The position numbers and the translations under genes were made by a program. A model generated the notes under the pieces. That model did not search any database. It was not told the DNA's origin and saw only the letters and a program-made list of their open reading frames with translations. Of a stretch of DNA of 27,119 bases, positions 7,872 to 16,161 are shown piece by piece. Positions within the stretch are counted from its first letter, which is position 1. Each line of letters begins with the position of its first letter. Source of the stretch: Erysipelotrichia bacterium (GTDB lineage Bacteria > Bacillota_I > Bacilli_A > Erysipelotrichales > Erysipelotrichaceae); assembly GCA_009929095.1 (NCBI GenBank), contig SABF01000005.1, positions 1-27,119 on the forward strand, given 5' to 3'.

Positions 7872-8645
7872 ATGGCGCCATTTGCAATTGTAGCGAGACC
7901 GGATGATATATCGTCAGAGATTGAAACAAAACTGAAACGGGATCTGATGGCACAGGGATATGTCGAAAACAGTGAGAAGCCGCATACTGTATTTGTGATT
8001 GGCGGCGATGGTACGTTTATCTATGCCGTCCATAAATATCTGGAACAGCTGAATGATGTTAAGTTCTATGGCATTCATACCGGAACGCTGGGGTTCTATA
8101 CGGACTATCAGGATAAGGACTATGCAGTATTTCTGGAGACATTTCTATCTGGGGAAATGGAAGAAGTAACGTACCCGCTGCTCGAAGCCTGCAGTGATCA
8201 TCATGTTTATCATGCGATTAATGAGATCAGAATTGAGAACGCTGCCAGGACTCAGTCCATGCATATACTGGTGAATGGAGAATTCTTTGAAGACTTCCGC
8301 GGTACCGGCATGTGCGTGGCCACTCAGCTGGGTTCTACTGCCTACAACAGATCACTTGGCGGAGCAGTGCTTCAGGAGGGACTGCCGCTCATTGAACTGA
8401 CTGAAATTTCTGGAATTCATCACAATAAGTATCGGTCGCTTGGTGCACCATTTGTGATGAAGGATGATGTAATATTGGAATTCCGGTCAGATGATTTTTC
8501 TGGTGCACTTCTTGGTGCGGATTCTGATGTATTTCAGCTGGCTGGAGAAACATTTGTCAGTGTCAGGAAATGCACGAAAATACGTGTTCATATGCTGAAA
8601 GGCAGACATATTTCTTACTTTGAAAGACTGACCACACTGTTCTAA
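7872..8645 (+). CDS. nadK: NAD kinase
   Basis: This 257-residue cytoplasmic enzyme phosphorylates NAD to NADP using ATP or polyphosphate. The family signature GGDGT is at residues 44-48, followed by the HTGTLGFYT segment, the AINEIRI motif, and GSTAYNRSLGG, a variant of the conserved GSTAYNxSxGG loop. The length fits the short Gram-positive form. I start it at the ATG at 7872, which has AGGGGA upstream and begins MAPFAIVARPDD; an in-frame TTG 27 bases earlier would fall inside the -10 element. It is followed by a gene with its own promoter, so it is probably monocistronic. Confidence 0.93.
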   Translation: MAPFAIVARPDDISSEIETKLKRDLMAQGYVENSEKPHTVFVIGGDGTFIYAVHKYLEQLNDVKFYGIHTGTLGFYTDYQDKDYAVFLETFLSGEMEEVTYPLLEACSDHHVYHAINEIRIENAARTQSMHILVNGEFFEDFRGTGMCVATQLGSTAYNRSLGGAVLQEGLPLIELTEISGIHHNKYRSLGAPFVMKDDVILEFRSDDFSGALLGADSDVFQLAGETFVSVRKCTKIRVHMLKGRHISYFERLTTLF

Positions 8646-8648
8646 TGT

Positions 8649-8677
8649 TTGTGACATCAGCCTAAAAATGCTAAAAT
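8649..8677 (+). promoter_or_regulatory. Promoter of the PTS-like gene
   Basis: TTGTGA (8649-8654) and TAAAAT (8672-8677) are 17 bases apart, directly after the nadK stop codon and about 30 bases before the next ATG. Confidence 0.6.
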
Positions 8678-8705
8678 TAATCACGTAATTCAAGAGAGGT
8701 TATCA

Positions 8706-10265
8706 ATGCGCAATTGGCATTCTCTATACGAAATATTATTCTTCCCAATTGGCGTGCTGTTTTTTGCCGTTGCTATGCTGGGAATTGGCAATCTGCTGGT
8801 TAATCCGGTATTTTCAGCATTCTATACAGTGCGCGGCGATGGCATTCTCATTCTTGCGGAAGCGATGATGCGCATCGGTACATTTCTCATCGTCAATTTT
8901 CCGCTGCTGTTTCTGATCCGCATTGTAACTCGCAAAGCCGGCAGTGCTACAAGTGTGCTGTCAGCACTGGCAGGATATGTTACATATCTTGTTATGACCA
9001 TGTATCTGTCTTCAGGCAATTCTGCTCTGCCGGGAACAGCATTCAGTTCTCTGCTGGGAATTTCCTTCAGCACATCGCTTGTTTCTTCCGTGAAAACAGG
9101 CGTGCACTATCCGCTGCAGACAGGCTTGTTATCTACTTTTCTAGTCAGCCTGATTGTACTGAGCATGTACAGTCGGACCAGAAAGCACAATGAGTACAGT
9201 TTCTTCTCTTTTATTTCTAAAGATGTCTGGTGCGTAATCCGCACGGTGATCTTCAGTGCAGCCGCCGGTTTTCTGGTATCTCTGATCTGGCCGTACTTTA
9301 TGAAGGGGATTGGCAGAGTTGTGGAATTTATTGAAGCGGATACCACTAATCCGGTTAATCTTGCAATCTATGGCATGCTCGATCGGTTTCTTGGCGTATT
9401 TAATCTTGGCGCAATGATTCGCACCCCGTTCTGGTATACTGCAAGCGGCGGTTCCTGGGTCAACCTGGTGGGTTTCAATGCGGCTGGTGATGTCAATATT
9501 TGGACTGCACAGCTGTCTTCCGGCACTCTGAATGGCATGGCTGGAAGGTTTATAACACCATACTATGTTCTGAATCTCTTTGCGATTCCAGGGCTGCTCT
9601 GGGGAATGTATTCGATTGAGACTGATTTGATTGAACGCAGAAGACTTAGACTCTTCTATATATTGGTGACGGCAATGTCCATACTGTCCGGATCTCTGCT
9701 GCCGGTTGAACTAATGCTGCTGTTTCTTTCACCGCTGCTGTTTTTATTCCATGTTGGCTTTACTGGACTTCTCTATGGACTGTTTCAGGCAATGCGCGTA
9801 TATCTTGGCTATAACTACACCGGCACATCTGTGCTGACGGCGATGCCCGGCACTTTGCTGGAGTATCTCAGTTATTTCAAATATTCGTCTCTGCAGAATA
9901 CTCTGCTGTCAATTGCGGCAGTTGGTGCCATAACGTTCGTCATTTACTTCCTCGTCACAAGACTGTACTTCAGACATCTGGCACTGGATCTCTTTAATAC
10001 CGGCGGGAAACAGAGACTCACTGAAGGGACAATTGAGGCGGTCGGCGGAATTGAGAACATCAAGATGACCCATTCTTCCTGCAGCCGACTGGTGCTGAAT
10101 CTGTATGATCCCACTAAAATCAATGCCGGCAAACTCAAGGCACTGGGATCGATCAGAGTTTATGAAACCAAGGCTGGATTCGCTATCTGTTATGGTGCTG
10201 CCAGTACAATTGTGGCGATGCGAATCAGTCGGACTATGCGGGATAAGATCCGCAGAAATAAGTAA
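8706..10265 (+). CDS. Divergent PTS IIC-IIB-like membrane protein with altered active motifs
   Basis: The 519-residue protein has an N-terminal membrane region of about ten segments (residues 8-425) and a soluble C-terminal domain (about 435-519), the layout of glucose-family PTS permeases with fused IIC and IIB. The IIB-like part retains the framework (EAVGGIENI, RL, DPTKIN, KLKALGSIRV, FAICYGAAS). However, an ungapped alignment to the family consensus from NI to DP puts Ser458 at the phosphorylated cysteine; the only nearby cysteine, C459, is shifted by one. In the IIC part the sugar-binding GITEPIEF motif reads GSLLPVEL (329-336), losing the key TEP glutamate. No IIA or HPr gene is near. 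It may be a substrate-shifted transporter, a sensor, or non-functional for phosphotransfer; I cannot say which. Confidence 0.75.
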   Translation: MRNWHSLYEILFFPIGVLFFAVAMLGIGNLLVNPVFSAFYTVRGDGILILAEAMMRIGTFLIVNFPLLFLIRIVTRKAGSATSVLSALAGYVTYLVMTMYLSSGNSALPGTAFSSLLGISFSTSLVSSVKTGVHYPLQTGLLSTFLVSLIVLSMYSRTRKHNEYSFFSFISKDVWCVIRTVIFSAAAGFLVSLIWPYFMKGIGRVVEFIEADTTNPVNLAIYGMLDRFLGVFNLGAMIRTPFWYTASGGSWVNLVGFNAAGDVNIWTAQLSSGTLNGMAGRFITPYYVLNLFAIPGLLWGMYSIETDLIERRRLRLFYILVTAMSILSGSLLPVELMLLFLSPLLFLFHVGFTGLLYGLFQAMRVYLGYNYTGTSVLTAMPGTLLEYLSYFKYSSLQNTLLSIAAVGAITFVIYFLVTRLYFRHLALDLFNTGGKQRLTEGTIEAVGGIENIKMTHSSCSRLVLNLYDPTKINAGKLKALGSIRVYETKAGFAICYGAASTIVAMRISRTMRDKIRRNK

Positions 10266-10266
10266 T

Positions 10267-10296
10267 ACATCCGTCATATCAAAGGCGGATGTTTTT
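10267..10296 (+). terminator. Terminator of the PTS-like gene
   Basis: ACATCCG (10267-10273) pairs with CGGATGT (10286-10292) and runs into TTTTTA, immediately after the stop codon. Confidence 0.75.
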
Positions 10297-10718
10297 ATCT
10301 GGTGCATCAAGCAGGGGCAATATCCTGTGATCATCATTCAAATGGAGAAATGATGATCACAGGATGGAATCTGAAAGAAGCCGGACGAAGCGCTTTTCGA
10401 TGTACGCCAGGCAGAGGAAAGTTCAGGACTGATAATCCATGGGTAAGACAAAAGACAGCCGAACTGCTTTAGCACTGCAGAAATGAAGACAGGAACGCTG
10501 CAGAACCGCCGAATATACTGTCTTGATTGCTGTGATCCAAATTCATTGCTCAAGGCAGACAGCCGAGAAGAAGCCAAAAGCATACTTATTTACGATGAAT
10601 TAGAAATTTGAATGCCTGCAATGTGTGACAATGAATCTGCTAATCATCTCTGGGGTATAGAATATAAAGGAAATAGAGCAATTCTTGTCTTTGTTATAAC
10701 CGCAAATTTGTTCATGGA
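10297..10718. other. Gene-free spacer with a strong inverted repeat
   Basis: No convincing gene. The only striking structure is the inverted repeat at 10322-10365, listed separately. Short open frames on both strands lack ribosome binding sites and known motifs. Confidence 0.5.
10322..10365. repeat. Perfect 17-bp inverted repeat with 10-base loop
   Basis: ATCCTGTGATCATCATT (10322-10338) is the exact reverse complement of 10349-10365. It has no T-run on either side, so it does not look like a terminator. It could be a structured RNA element, a miniature transposon end pair, or a binding site. Confidence 0.85.
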
Positions 10719-10727
10719 TGTTATACT
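10719..10727 (+). promoter_or_regulatory. Extended -10 promoter of the EAL gene
   Basis: TGT followed by TATACT forms an extended -10 element about 53 bases before the GTG start codon. No good -35 is visible, which is usual for extended -10 promoters. Confidence 0.45.
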
Positions 10728-10780
10728 AAAGAACGAGCAGCTGCCGTGCTTAAGGGTACACTTGAAAAGATTGGTGCAAT

Positions 10781-13363
10781 GTGAATATAAAAAAGACAAA
10801 CAGCCGTCCGGCCATTTTGATTGCTGATGATTCAGAAATCAATCGAGCTCTAGTTAGCACGATTTTTTCTGATGAATATCAGGTGGAAGAAGCCTGCGAT
10901 GGAATTGAAGCTCTGGAAAAACTTCACAGTCTTGAACAGATTTCGGCAGTCATTCTGGATCTGATGATGCCCAGACTTGATGGCTATGGCGTCCTGAAAC
11001 AGATGATGCAGGATGAAATACTGCGTGCTATCCCGGTTATTGTTGTGACTGGAGCCGATGATACCGACAGTTATATGAAGGCTTTGGATGTCGGAGCAGT
11101 TGATGTTATCGTCAAGCCGTTCAATTCTCAGATTATGATTCACAAGGTTCGCAATATTGTACAAAGAGGATTGGCAATTACAGAAATGGAGCATACCAGA
11201 CTCCTGGAACAGAGATTGCTGGAGTCAGAAATAGATCCCAAAACCGGGATTCTGAATCGACAGACATTCTGTTTCCGCACTGCGGAAATGATTCAGACAC
11301 AGCCGGCAGACGACTATGTTCTGATTCTCTGGGATGTAGATCACTTCAGAATGCTGAATGATCGATGCGGGACGGATGCCGGGGACCGGTTTCTGAAATA
11401 TGTAGGACAGCAGTATCAGCAGCTGGAATCGGATGATCTGATCTGCGGCTGGGTGGAATCAGATCATTTTGGCCTGTGCGGCAGATCAAGCGTAATAAAG
11501 AGAAGACACATTGAACAGAAGCTGCTGAGAATAACGGACAATGGATTTGAAGGCTTTGATCTGATCAGCCGTATCGGCATCTATGAAATTGAAGATCCAT
11601 CCATGGATGCAGTTCTGATGATTGACCGGGCGATGCTGGCGCTGCGTTCAGTTAAGGAAAATTATGAACAGCGCATTGGCTACTACAAGGAAAGCATGCG
11701 CAAGCAGCTTGTGGAAGAGCAGGAAATATCGGATGATATGGAAACAGCTCTGAAGACCGGCCAGTTCAAGCTATATCTGCAGCCGCAATGCAACTATGCT
11801 CAAAATACCATTCATGGCGCAGAAGCCCTGGTCAGATGGATTCATCCGACCAAAGGTAAGATCAGTCCGGCCCAATTCATTCCTATTTTTGAGCACAATG
11901 GCTTTATTACCAGAATGGATGCTTACATGTGGGAAGAGGCCTGCCGGATGCTGAGATGCTGGATTGATAAAGGCATGAATCCAGTTCCGATTTCAGTCAA
12001 TATCTCAAGACGTGATATCAGTACTATGGAAGTGACAGAAACCTTTGTCGGACTGACTGAAAAGTATCAGATTGATCATAAGCTGCTCCATTGCGAAGTA
12101 ACAGAATCTGCTTATATTCAGGAACATGATCTTCTGGTAAAGACGGTTATGGATCTGCAGAAAGAAGGATTCATTGTAGAGATGGATGATTTTGGATCCG
12201 GCTACTCCTCTTTGAATTTTCTTAAAGATGTTCCGGTCGATGTGCTCAAATTGGATATGAAGTTTTTGGAAGGCAGTACAGAGGATAATCGTTCCGGCAG
12301 TATTCTTACTTCCGTTATCCGTATGACCAACTGGCTGCAGCTTCCGGTAATCGCGGAAGGTGTGGAAACACGGCGGCAGGCAGATTACCTCAAAAGTGTA
12401 GGCTGCTTCTATCTGCAGGGTTATTTCTATGCAAAGCCAATGCCGGCAGATGAGTTCAGCCGGTTCATTGAGAATATTCCGATTGAACGCAAGTATATCG
12501 GGGATTATTTCTCCGGGGTTAAAGGTGCTGAGGATTATCTTTCGGCATCTACTCAGGCAACAATGCTGTTTAATAGTTTTGTTGGCGGTGCGGCAATTAT
12601 TGAGTATGACGGTGTCAGGGTTGAAGCACTGAGATTGAATGATAAATTCTATGAAGAGATTGGAGCAGATCCGCTGGAATATGCAAAGGAGCGCATGCAT
12701 ATTCTTGATCGCCTGGAAGGTCCGTCCCGACTCGCTTATCTGAATGCTATACAGGAGGCGATCAGGACAAACCAAGAGACCAGCTGCATCACAGTATCCA
12801 AACCGTTCAAAAAGGGACAGGAAGCATACTTTGTCCGAAACAGTTTCCGATTTCTGGTCGGCAATGCAGGCCGATATATTCTTTATGTCTCCATTCAGAA
12901 CATGACTGAGTTTATGAAACTGATGAATGCCAATAAAGAATTGATCACAATGAGAACCTCGGTTTTGAATAATGTTCCCTGCTGTATTCAGACCCTGAAA
13001 ATCAAAGACAATCGAGCTGAGATTATTTATTTCAACGATCGGGCTGCCTCTCAGTTTGGCTATACCAGAAAGGAATATGAGGAAGCGTTTGGGACTGATT
13101 TTACCAAAGCACTTCATCCGGAAGATGTGAATCAGATGCTGCAGAATCACAGCAGAGAACTTAGGAAATATACGCTGGCACAGAAGTCCCCAATTGAACT
13201 AAGGCATATCAGCAGAGAAGGTTCCTGGAAATGGGTTCGTATCCGCAGCAATATCCTGAAGAAAGAAATGGACGCAATAATCGTCACGACTGCAATCGAG
13301 GAGATTGAAGTCTGCGATATAAGCGGACATGATTCAGGGAAAAAGCCGAAAATATCGGACTAG
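10781..13363 (+). CDS. c-di-GMP signalling protein: receiver, degenerate GGDEF, EAL, PAS
   Basis: The 860-residue protein begins with a two-component receiver domain (about 11-130) with acidic pair D16-D17, phosphoacceptor D60, T90 and K112. A GGDEF-type domain (about 150-300) keeps the WDVDHF segment, but its signature reads ESDHF (226-230), so cyclase activity is unlikely. The EAL domain (about 320-575) looks complete: E348-A-L, N408, E442, D469-D470, K490, E526 and Q546-GY, as expected of an active c-di-GMP phosphodiesterase. A C-terminal PAS fold lies at about 740-845, with a second PAS-like stretch from roughly 590. No membrane segment is seen. Start codon GTG at 10781 is needed to include the whole receiver; its ribosome binding site is poor. 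No partner histidine kinase is encoded nearby. Confidence 0.93.
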   Translation: MNIKKTNSRPAILIADDSEINRALVSTIFSDEYQVEEACDGIEALEKLHSLEQISAVILDLMMPRLDGYGVLKQMMQDEILRAIPVIVVTGADDTDSYMKALDVGAVDVIVKPFNSQIMIHKVRNIVQRGLAITEMEHTRLLEQRLLESEIDPKTGILNRQTFCFRTAEMIQTQPADDYVLILWDVDHFRMLNDRCGTDAGDRFLKYVGQQYQQLESDDLICGWVESDHFGLCGRSSVIKRRHIEQKLLRITDNGFEGFDLISRIGIYEIEDPSMDAVLMIDRAMLALRSVKENYEQRIGYYKESMRKQLVEEQEISDDMETALKTGQFKLYLQPQCNYAQNTIHGAEALVRWIHPTKGKISPAQFIPIFEHNGFITRMDAYMWEEACRMLRCWIDKGMNPVPISVNISRRDISTMEVTETFVGLTEKYQIDHKLLHCEVTESAYIQEHDLLVKTVMDLQKEGFIVEMDDFGSGYSSLNFLKDVPVDVLKLDMKFLEGSTEDNRSGSILTSVIRMTNWLQLPVIAEGVETRRQADYLKSVGCFYLQGYFYAKPMPADEFSRFIENIPIERKYIGDYFSGVKGAEDYLSASTQATMLFNSFVGGAAIIEYDGVRVEALRLNDKFYEEIGADPLEYAKERMHILDRLEGPSRLAYLNAIQEAIRTNQETSCITVSKPFKKGQEAYFVRNSFRFLVGNAGRYILYVSIQNMTEFMKLMNANKELITMRTSVLNNVPCCIQTLKIKDNRAEIIYFNDRAASQFGYTRKEYEEAFGTDFTKALHPEDVNQMLQNHSRELRKYTLAQKSPIELRHISREGSWKWVRIRSNILKKEMDAIIVTTAIEEIEVCDISGHDSGKKPKISD

Positions 13364-13402
13364 ACGAATCCAGCTAATGCATCAGGGAATCATAACTCTG
13401 TA

Positions 13403-13431
13403 TTGACTGCTGTTTTTGATCAGCGTAGAAT
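13403..13431 (+). promoter_or_regulatory. Promoter of rplK-rplA
   Basis: TTGACT (13403-13408) and TAGAAT (13426-13431) are 17 bases apart, leaving a leader of about 95 bases before rplK. Confidence 0.75.
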
Positions 13432-13437
13432 AGTAAA

Positions 13438-13501
13438 GCACATGCTTTTATGTGCGATTCATGCGTGGGAGGATGAGCAGCTCATCCGATTACCACTGCA
13501 T
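13438..13501 (+). promoter_or_regulatory. rplK leader with probable ribosomal protein L1 binding site
   Basis: The leader folds into a first hairpin GCACAT/ATGTGC (13438-13443 with 13450-13455) and then a composite structure. Its outer stem ATGCGTGG (13461-13468) pairs with CCACTGCAT (13493-13501) with one bulged T. An asymmetric internal loop (GA opposite GATTA) separates it from a perfect inner hairpin GGATGAG-CAG-CTCATCC (13471-13487). Two stems split by such a loop are the form of known L1 targets in mRNA and 23S rRNA, and L1 is known to repress its own rplK-rplA operon in E. coli. Assignment to L1 is inferred from shape and position. Confidence 0.6.
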
Positions 13502-13532
13502 GTTGGCTATATCAATAAGGAGGTAAAGCCAC

Positions 13533-13961
13533 ATGGCAAAGAAAGTTGCTAAGATCTGCAAGCTTCAGTTCCCTGCAGGCGGCGCGAAACCGGGACCGGC
13601 TCTCGCATCTGCTGGCATAAACATGCCGAAATTCTGCACGGATTTCAACGACAAGACGAAGGACCGCAAAGGTGATATCGTCCCAGTCATCATCACAGCG
13701 TATGAAGACAAGACATTTGACTTCATCATCAAGACAACTCCGGCGGCTGTTCTTCTGAAGAAGGCTGCTGGAATTGAGAAGGCTTCCGGAACTCCGAAAA
13801 CCGTCAAGGCCGGCAAGATCACTAAAGATCAGCTGAAAGAGATCGCTGCATATAAAATGCCAGATCTCAACGCTAATGACGTTGAAGCCGCAATGCGTAT
13901 TGTTGCCGGCACAGCTCGCAACATGGGCATTACAGTTGAAGGAATGGAGGAGGACAAGTAA
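13533..13961 (+). CDS. rplK: Ribosomal protein L11
   Basis: This 142-residue protein has the standard L11 length and sequence, from [19 protein letters not shown] through NMPKFC and the C-terminal RNA-binding domain ending in [12 protein letters not shown]11 binds the GTPase-associated region of 23S rRNA and is needed for the stringent response through RelA-type enzymes. The ATG follows AAGGAGG (13517-13523). It lies two bases before rplA in a two-gene operon. The usual nusG and secE genes are not upstream here. Confidence 0.98.
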   Translation: MAKKVAKICKLQFPAGGAKPGPALASAGINMPKFCTDFNDKTKDRKGDIVPVIITAYEDKTFDFIIKTTPAAVLLKKAAGIEKASGTPKTVKAGKITKDQLKEIAAYKMPDLNANDVEAAMRIVAGTARNMGITVEGMEEDK

Positions 13962-13963
13962 TT

Positions 13964-14641
13964 ATGGCTGGAAAGAAATATAAGGCAGCTCTTGCCCTGG
14001 TCGATCATTCTAAGACCTATCCGTATGCAGAAGCAGTTGCACTTGCCAAGAAGACAAGCACAACAAAGTTTGATTCTTCAGTAGAAGCAAGCTTCTTGCT
14101 GAATGTTGATCCGCGTCAGGCAGATCAGAATATCCGCGGTGCTATGGTTCTTCCCAATGGAACTGGCAAGACTCAGAAAGTTCTCGTCATCACACAGGGT
14201 GCTAAGGAAGACGAAGCAAAGAATGCCGGTGCTGACTATGTCGGCGGCGACGATCTTCTCGAGAAGATCAAGGGCGGCTGGTTTGACTTTGATGTCATTG
14301 TTGCTACTCCTGATATGATGGGCAAGCTTGGTAAACTTGGTAAAATTCTCGGACCTAAGGGTCTGATGCCAAACCCAAAAACCGGAACAGTTACACCGAA
14401 TGTCGCAGATGCAATTGACGAGATTAAGAAGGGTAAAGTTGAATACCGTGTGGACAAGGATGGAAATCTGAATGTTCTCATCGGCAAGGCTTCCTTCACT
14501 GATGAACAGCTTGCACAGAACTTCAAGGCTCTGTATGATCAGCTGGTTCGTATTCGTCCGAATACCGTCAAGGGTGCATTCATGAAGAGTGTCACTGTAT
14601 CAACAACCATGGGCCCGGGCGTTAAAGTAACAGTTGAATAA
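13964..14641 (+). CDS. rplA: Ribosomal protein L1
   Basis: This 225-residue protein is full-length L1, with the conserved signature around [20 protein letters not shown] and the C-terminal GPGVKV end. L1 forms the mobile stalk that handles deacylated tRNA at the E site and is a translational repressor of its own operon in several bacteria. The ATG overlaps the tail of the rplK Shine-Dalgarno region, with GGAGGA ahead of it inside the end of rplK. A terminator follows at once, so rplJ and rplL, which often continue this cluster, are not co-transcribed here. Confidence 0.98.
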   Translation: MAGKKYKAALALVDHSKTYPYAEAVALAKKTSTTKFDSSVEASFLLNVDPRQADQNIRGAMVLPNGTGKTQKVLVITQGAKEDEAKNAGADYVGGDDLLEKIKGGWFDFDVIVATPDMMGKLGKLGKILGPKGLMPNPKTGTVTPNVADAIDEIKKGKVEYRVDKDGNLNVLIGKASFTDEQLAQNFKALYDQLVRIRPNTVKGAFMKSVTVSTTMGPGVKVTVE

Positions 14642-14650
14642 TAGAACTGT

Positions 14651-14684
14651 AAAAACATGCGGAGATGTCTCTGCGTGTTTTTTT
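14651..14684 (+). terminator. Terminator of rplK-rplA
   Basis: ACATGCGGAGA pairs with TCTCTGCGTGT (with wobble pairs) and runs into seven T, directly after rplA. Confidence 0.9.
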
Positions 14685-14750
14685 ATGGGCAAAATGATAG
14701 AAGAACTGACACAGATTGCATATGATGGTTTCAGGAGGGTTATATAGCTT

Positions 14751-15032
14751 ATGAAAAAGATACTCTGGTTTTATATGAACGGCTGCCCGTACTGTGTCAA
14801 AGGAGAACGTGCTTATGAAGAGCTTAAGCAGGAACATCCAGAATATGCATCAATCAAGTATGACTATATAGAAGAAAATGAACATCCGGAAATCTCATCA
14901 AAATATGATTATCAGGCCAATCCGGCTCTGTACATCGATGATCAGCTGATGTTTCAGGCGCATTTTGGACAGTCCTATAGCGACATCAAGGCAGGAATCA
15001 AGTCAGTACTGGATGCGGCTCTGAAGGACTGA
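14751..15032 (+). CDS. Glutaredoxin-like thiol-disulfide protein
   Basis: This 93-residue cytoplasmic protein has a thioredoxin fold pattern, starting MKKILWFYMNGCPYC. The redox CPYC motif at residues 12-15 is the classical glutaredoxin active site. The later QANPALYIDD segment fits the cis-proline loop, though the residue before the proline is Asn rather than the usual Val, so it is a divergent member. It probably reduces disulfides or mixed thiols; the partner is unknown. It has a strong AGGAGGG site ending 12 bases before the ATG and shares a convergent terminator with the gene on the other strand. Confidence 0.85.
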   Translation: MKKILWFYMNGCPYCVKGERAYEELKQEHPEYASIKYDYIEENEHPEISSKYDYQANPALYIDDQLMFQAHFGQSYSDIKAGIKSVLDAALKD

Positions 15033-15105
15033 AGCGTAAGCTGCAGCGTATTGCTTCTGTGCCGATTGAATCAGCCAATGATGACTGACAGAATGGTATG
15101 CATGT

Positions 15106-15141
15106 AAAAAGAATCTGACGCATCAGCGAAAGATTCTTTTT
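15106..15141. terminator. Bidirectional terminator between convergent genes
   Basis: AAAAAGAATCT (15106-15116) pairs perfectly with 15131-15141. A runs on the left and T runs on the right let it work for the glutaredoxin-like gene (plus) and the recombinase-like gene (minus). Confidence 0.85.
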
Positions 15142-15150
15142 GGTGAATTA

Positions 15151-16161
15151 TTATAAACCAACAGCATGATTCAATGCGTCAGATCCAAGCTGGCTGGCGA
15201 TTGACTGTATCTGAATATCGCGCGGTGTCGGCAGACGATCTTTCCAAATCCCAATCGGTTTTACACCAGGAATTTCAATTCCCTGAAGCTGCATGCTGCA
15301 GCAGATGGAACCATATATCGATAGCTGCATAGGTGTGATGTCATTGCCGATACCGGCTGTTTTCTCAAATTCCCGAATCAAATGATGGATTGTTCTGTAG
15401 GAACAAGGCAGATGACGCGGCGTATGAAAGTACAGTCGCGTATCACGATTTATTCCCAGTGTAGGAGTGCGGCGGCGCAGAATTTCCATATAGTCATCGT
15501 TGAAACAAAAAGTTCCGGTATAACGCCAGGTGATGTTTGTTTTGGATGCCTTTATATAGGTAATCGGCAGCCCTTGCAGATACATTGGCGACTTGTACCA
15601 GGGATCACTGCATTTTTCTAGAAAGTCAGATTCTGAATCTACAGTCAGATGATGGTCTTCCATGTGAAAATCAGATACTTTGAGTGCAGAGATCTGGTTC
15701 GGCGACAGTCCCATATCCATCAGAAAATGGATTAGGATTGAACCGCAGGGATTATTTTCACATACAGACCGGATTTTCTGAATCAGTTCCGGATCTGCAA
15801 AACTGTCATTTGTATAGACAGAGCGATTTCGCTGCTCATGCTGTACAAGTCCGTGGAATGGATTGACATAGTCTGGCACCAGGTTTTGCTGCTCTATGCG
15901 GCATCCAAGGCTCCTGAGCGTCGCTTTATAGCGATGTGCGGTCGTATCCTTAAGAGACCCTTCAGCAACACGCTGATCCAAGTGCATAAAATAATCTTCT
16001 GCCTGTTCTCTGGTCATTGTCAGAATATTCAGAGATTCAAAAGAGTGAAGCTGATTTAGAACTTTTCGGTAATCATTAACGGTAGATTGGTTCTGGTCAA
16101 AATCACTGACCAGCCTAGACCACTGTTCACCAGTGAGCCCGTTTGGCGTGTAATCTTTCAT
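15151..16161 (-). CDS. Tyrosine-recombinase-fold protein lacking catalytic residues
   Basis: The 336-residue protein has an N-terminal helical region (about 10-100) like the SAM-like core-binding domain of phage-type integrases, then a region resembling the catalytic domain. The usual TGLR...ELLALKWSDI step reads GLSPNQISALKVSDF (151-165), so the first catalytic Arg is Ser153. The HxLR box reads MQLS (278-281), losing His and Arg. There is no tyrosine after Y283, so the nucleophile is missing too. The frame is intact over the full family length, with no stop or shift. It is therefore probably expressed, as a DNA-binding or structural protein rather than a recombinase. The start follows GGGGGAGAC. 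No attachment sites or phage genes are adjacent. Confidence 0.7.
   Translation of the reverse strand: MKDYTPNGLTGEQWSRLVSDFDQNQSTVNDYRKVLNQLHSFESLNILTMTREQAEDYFMHLDQRVAEGSLKDTTAHRYKATLRSLGCRIEQQNLVPDYVNPFHGLVQHEQRNRSVYTNDSFADPELIQKIRSVCENNPCGSILIHFLMDMGLSPNQISALKVSDFHMEDHHLTVDSESDFLEKCSDPWYKSPMYLQGLPITYIKASKTNITWRYTGTFCFNDDYMEILRRRTPTLGINRDTRLYFHTPRHLPCSYRTIHHLIREFEKTAGIGNDITPMQLSIYGSICCSMQLQGIEIPGVKPIGIWKDRLPTPRDIQIQSIASQLGSDALNHAVGL

Noticed and set aside
10350..10480. Short plus-strand frame starting ATGATG in the right arm of the inverted repeat
   Set aside because: The spacing to GGAG is too short for good initiation and the product has no recognisable features.
10612..10827. A 71-codon plus-strand frame overlapping the start of the EAL gene
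   Set aside because: It spans the extended -10 promoter and overlaps the receiver domain start in another frame; no ribosome binding site.
12005..13150. A 381-codon open frame on the minus strand opposite the EAL/PAS gene
   Set aside because: It lies wholly antisense to a well-supported coding region, has no ribosome binding site and its translation shows no domain; it follows from codon use in the real gene.
15151..16161. Prophage or integrative element bounded by this integrase-like gene
   Set aside because: Catalytic residues are missing and the flanking genes are ordinary chromosomal ones; no attachment repeats or phage genes seen.
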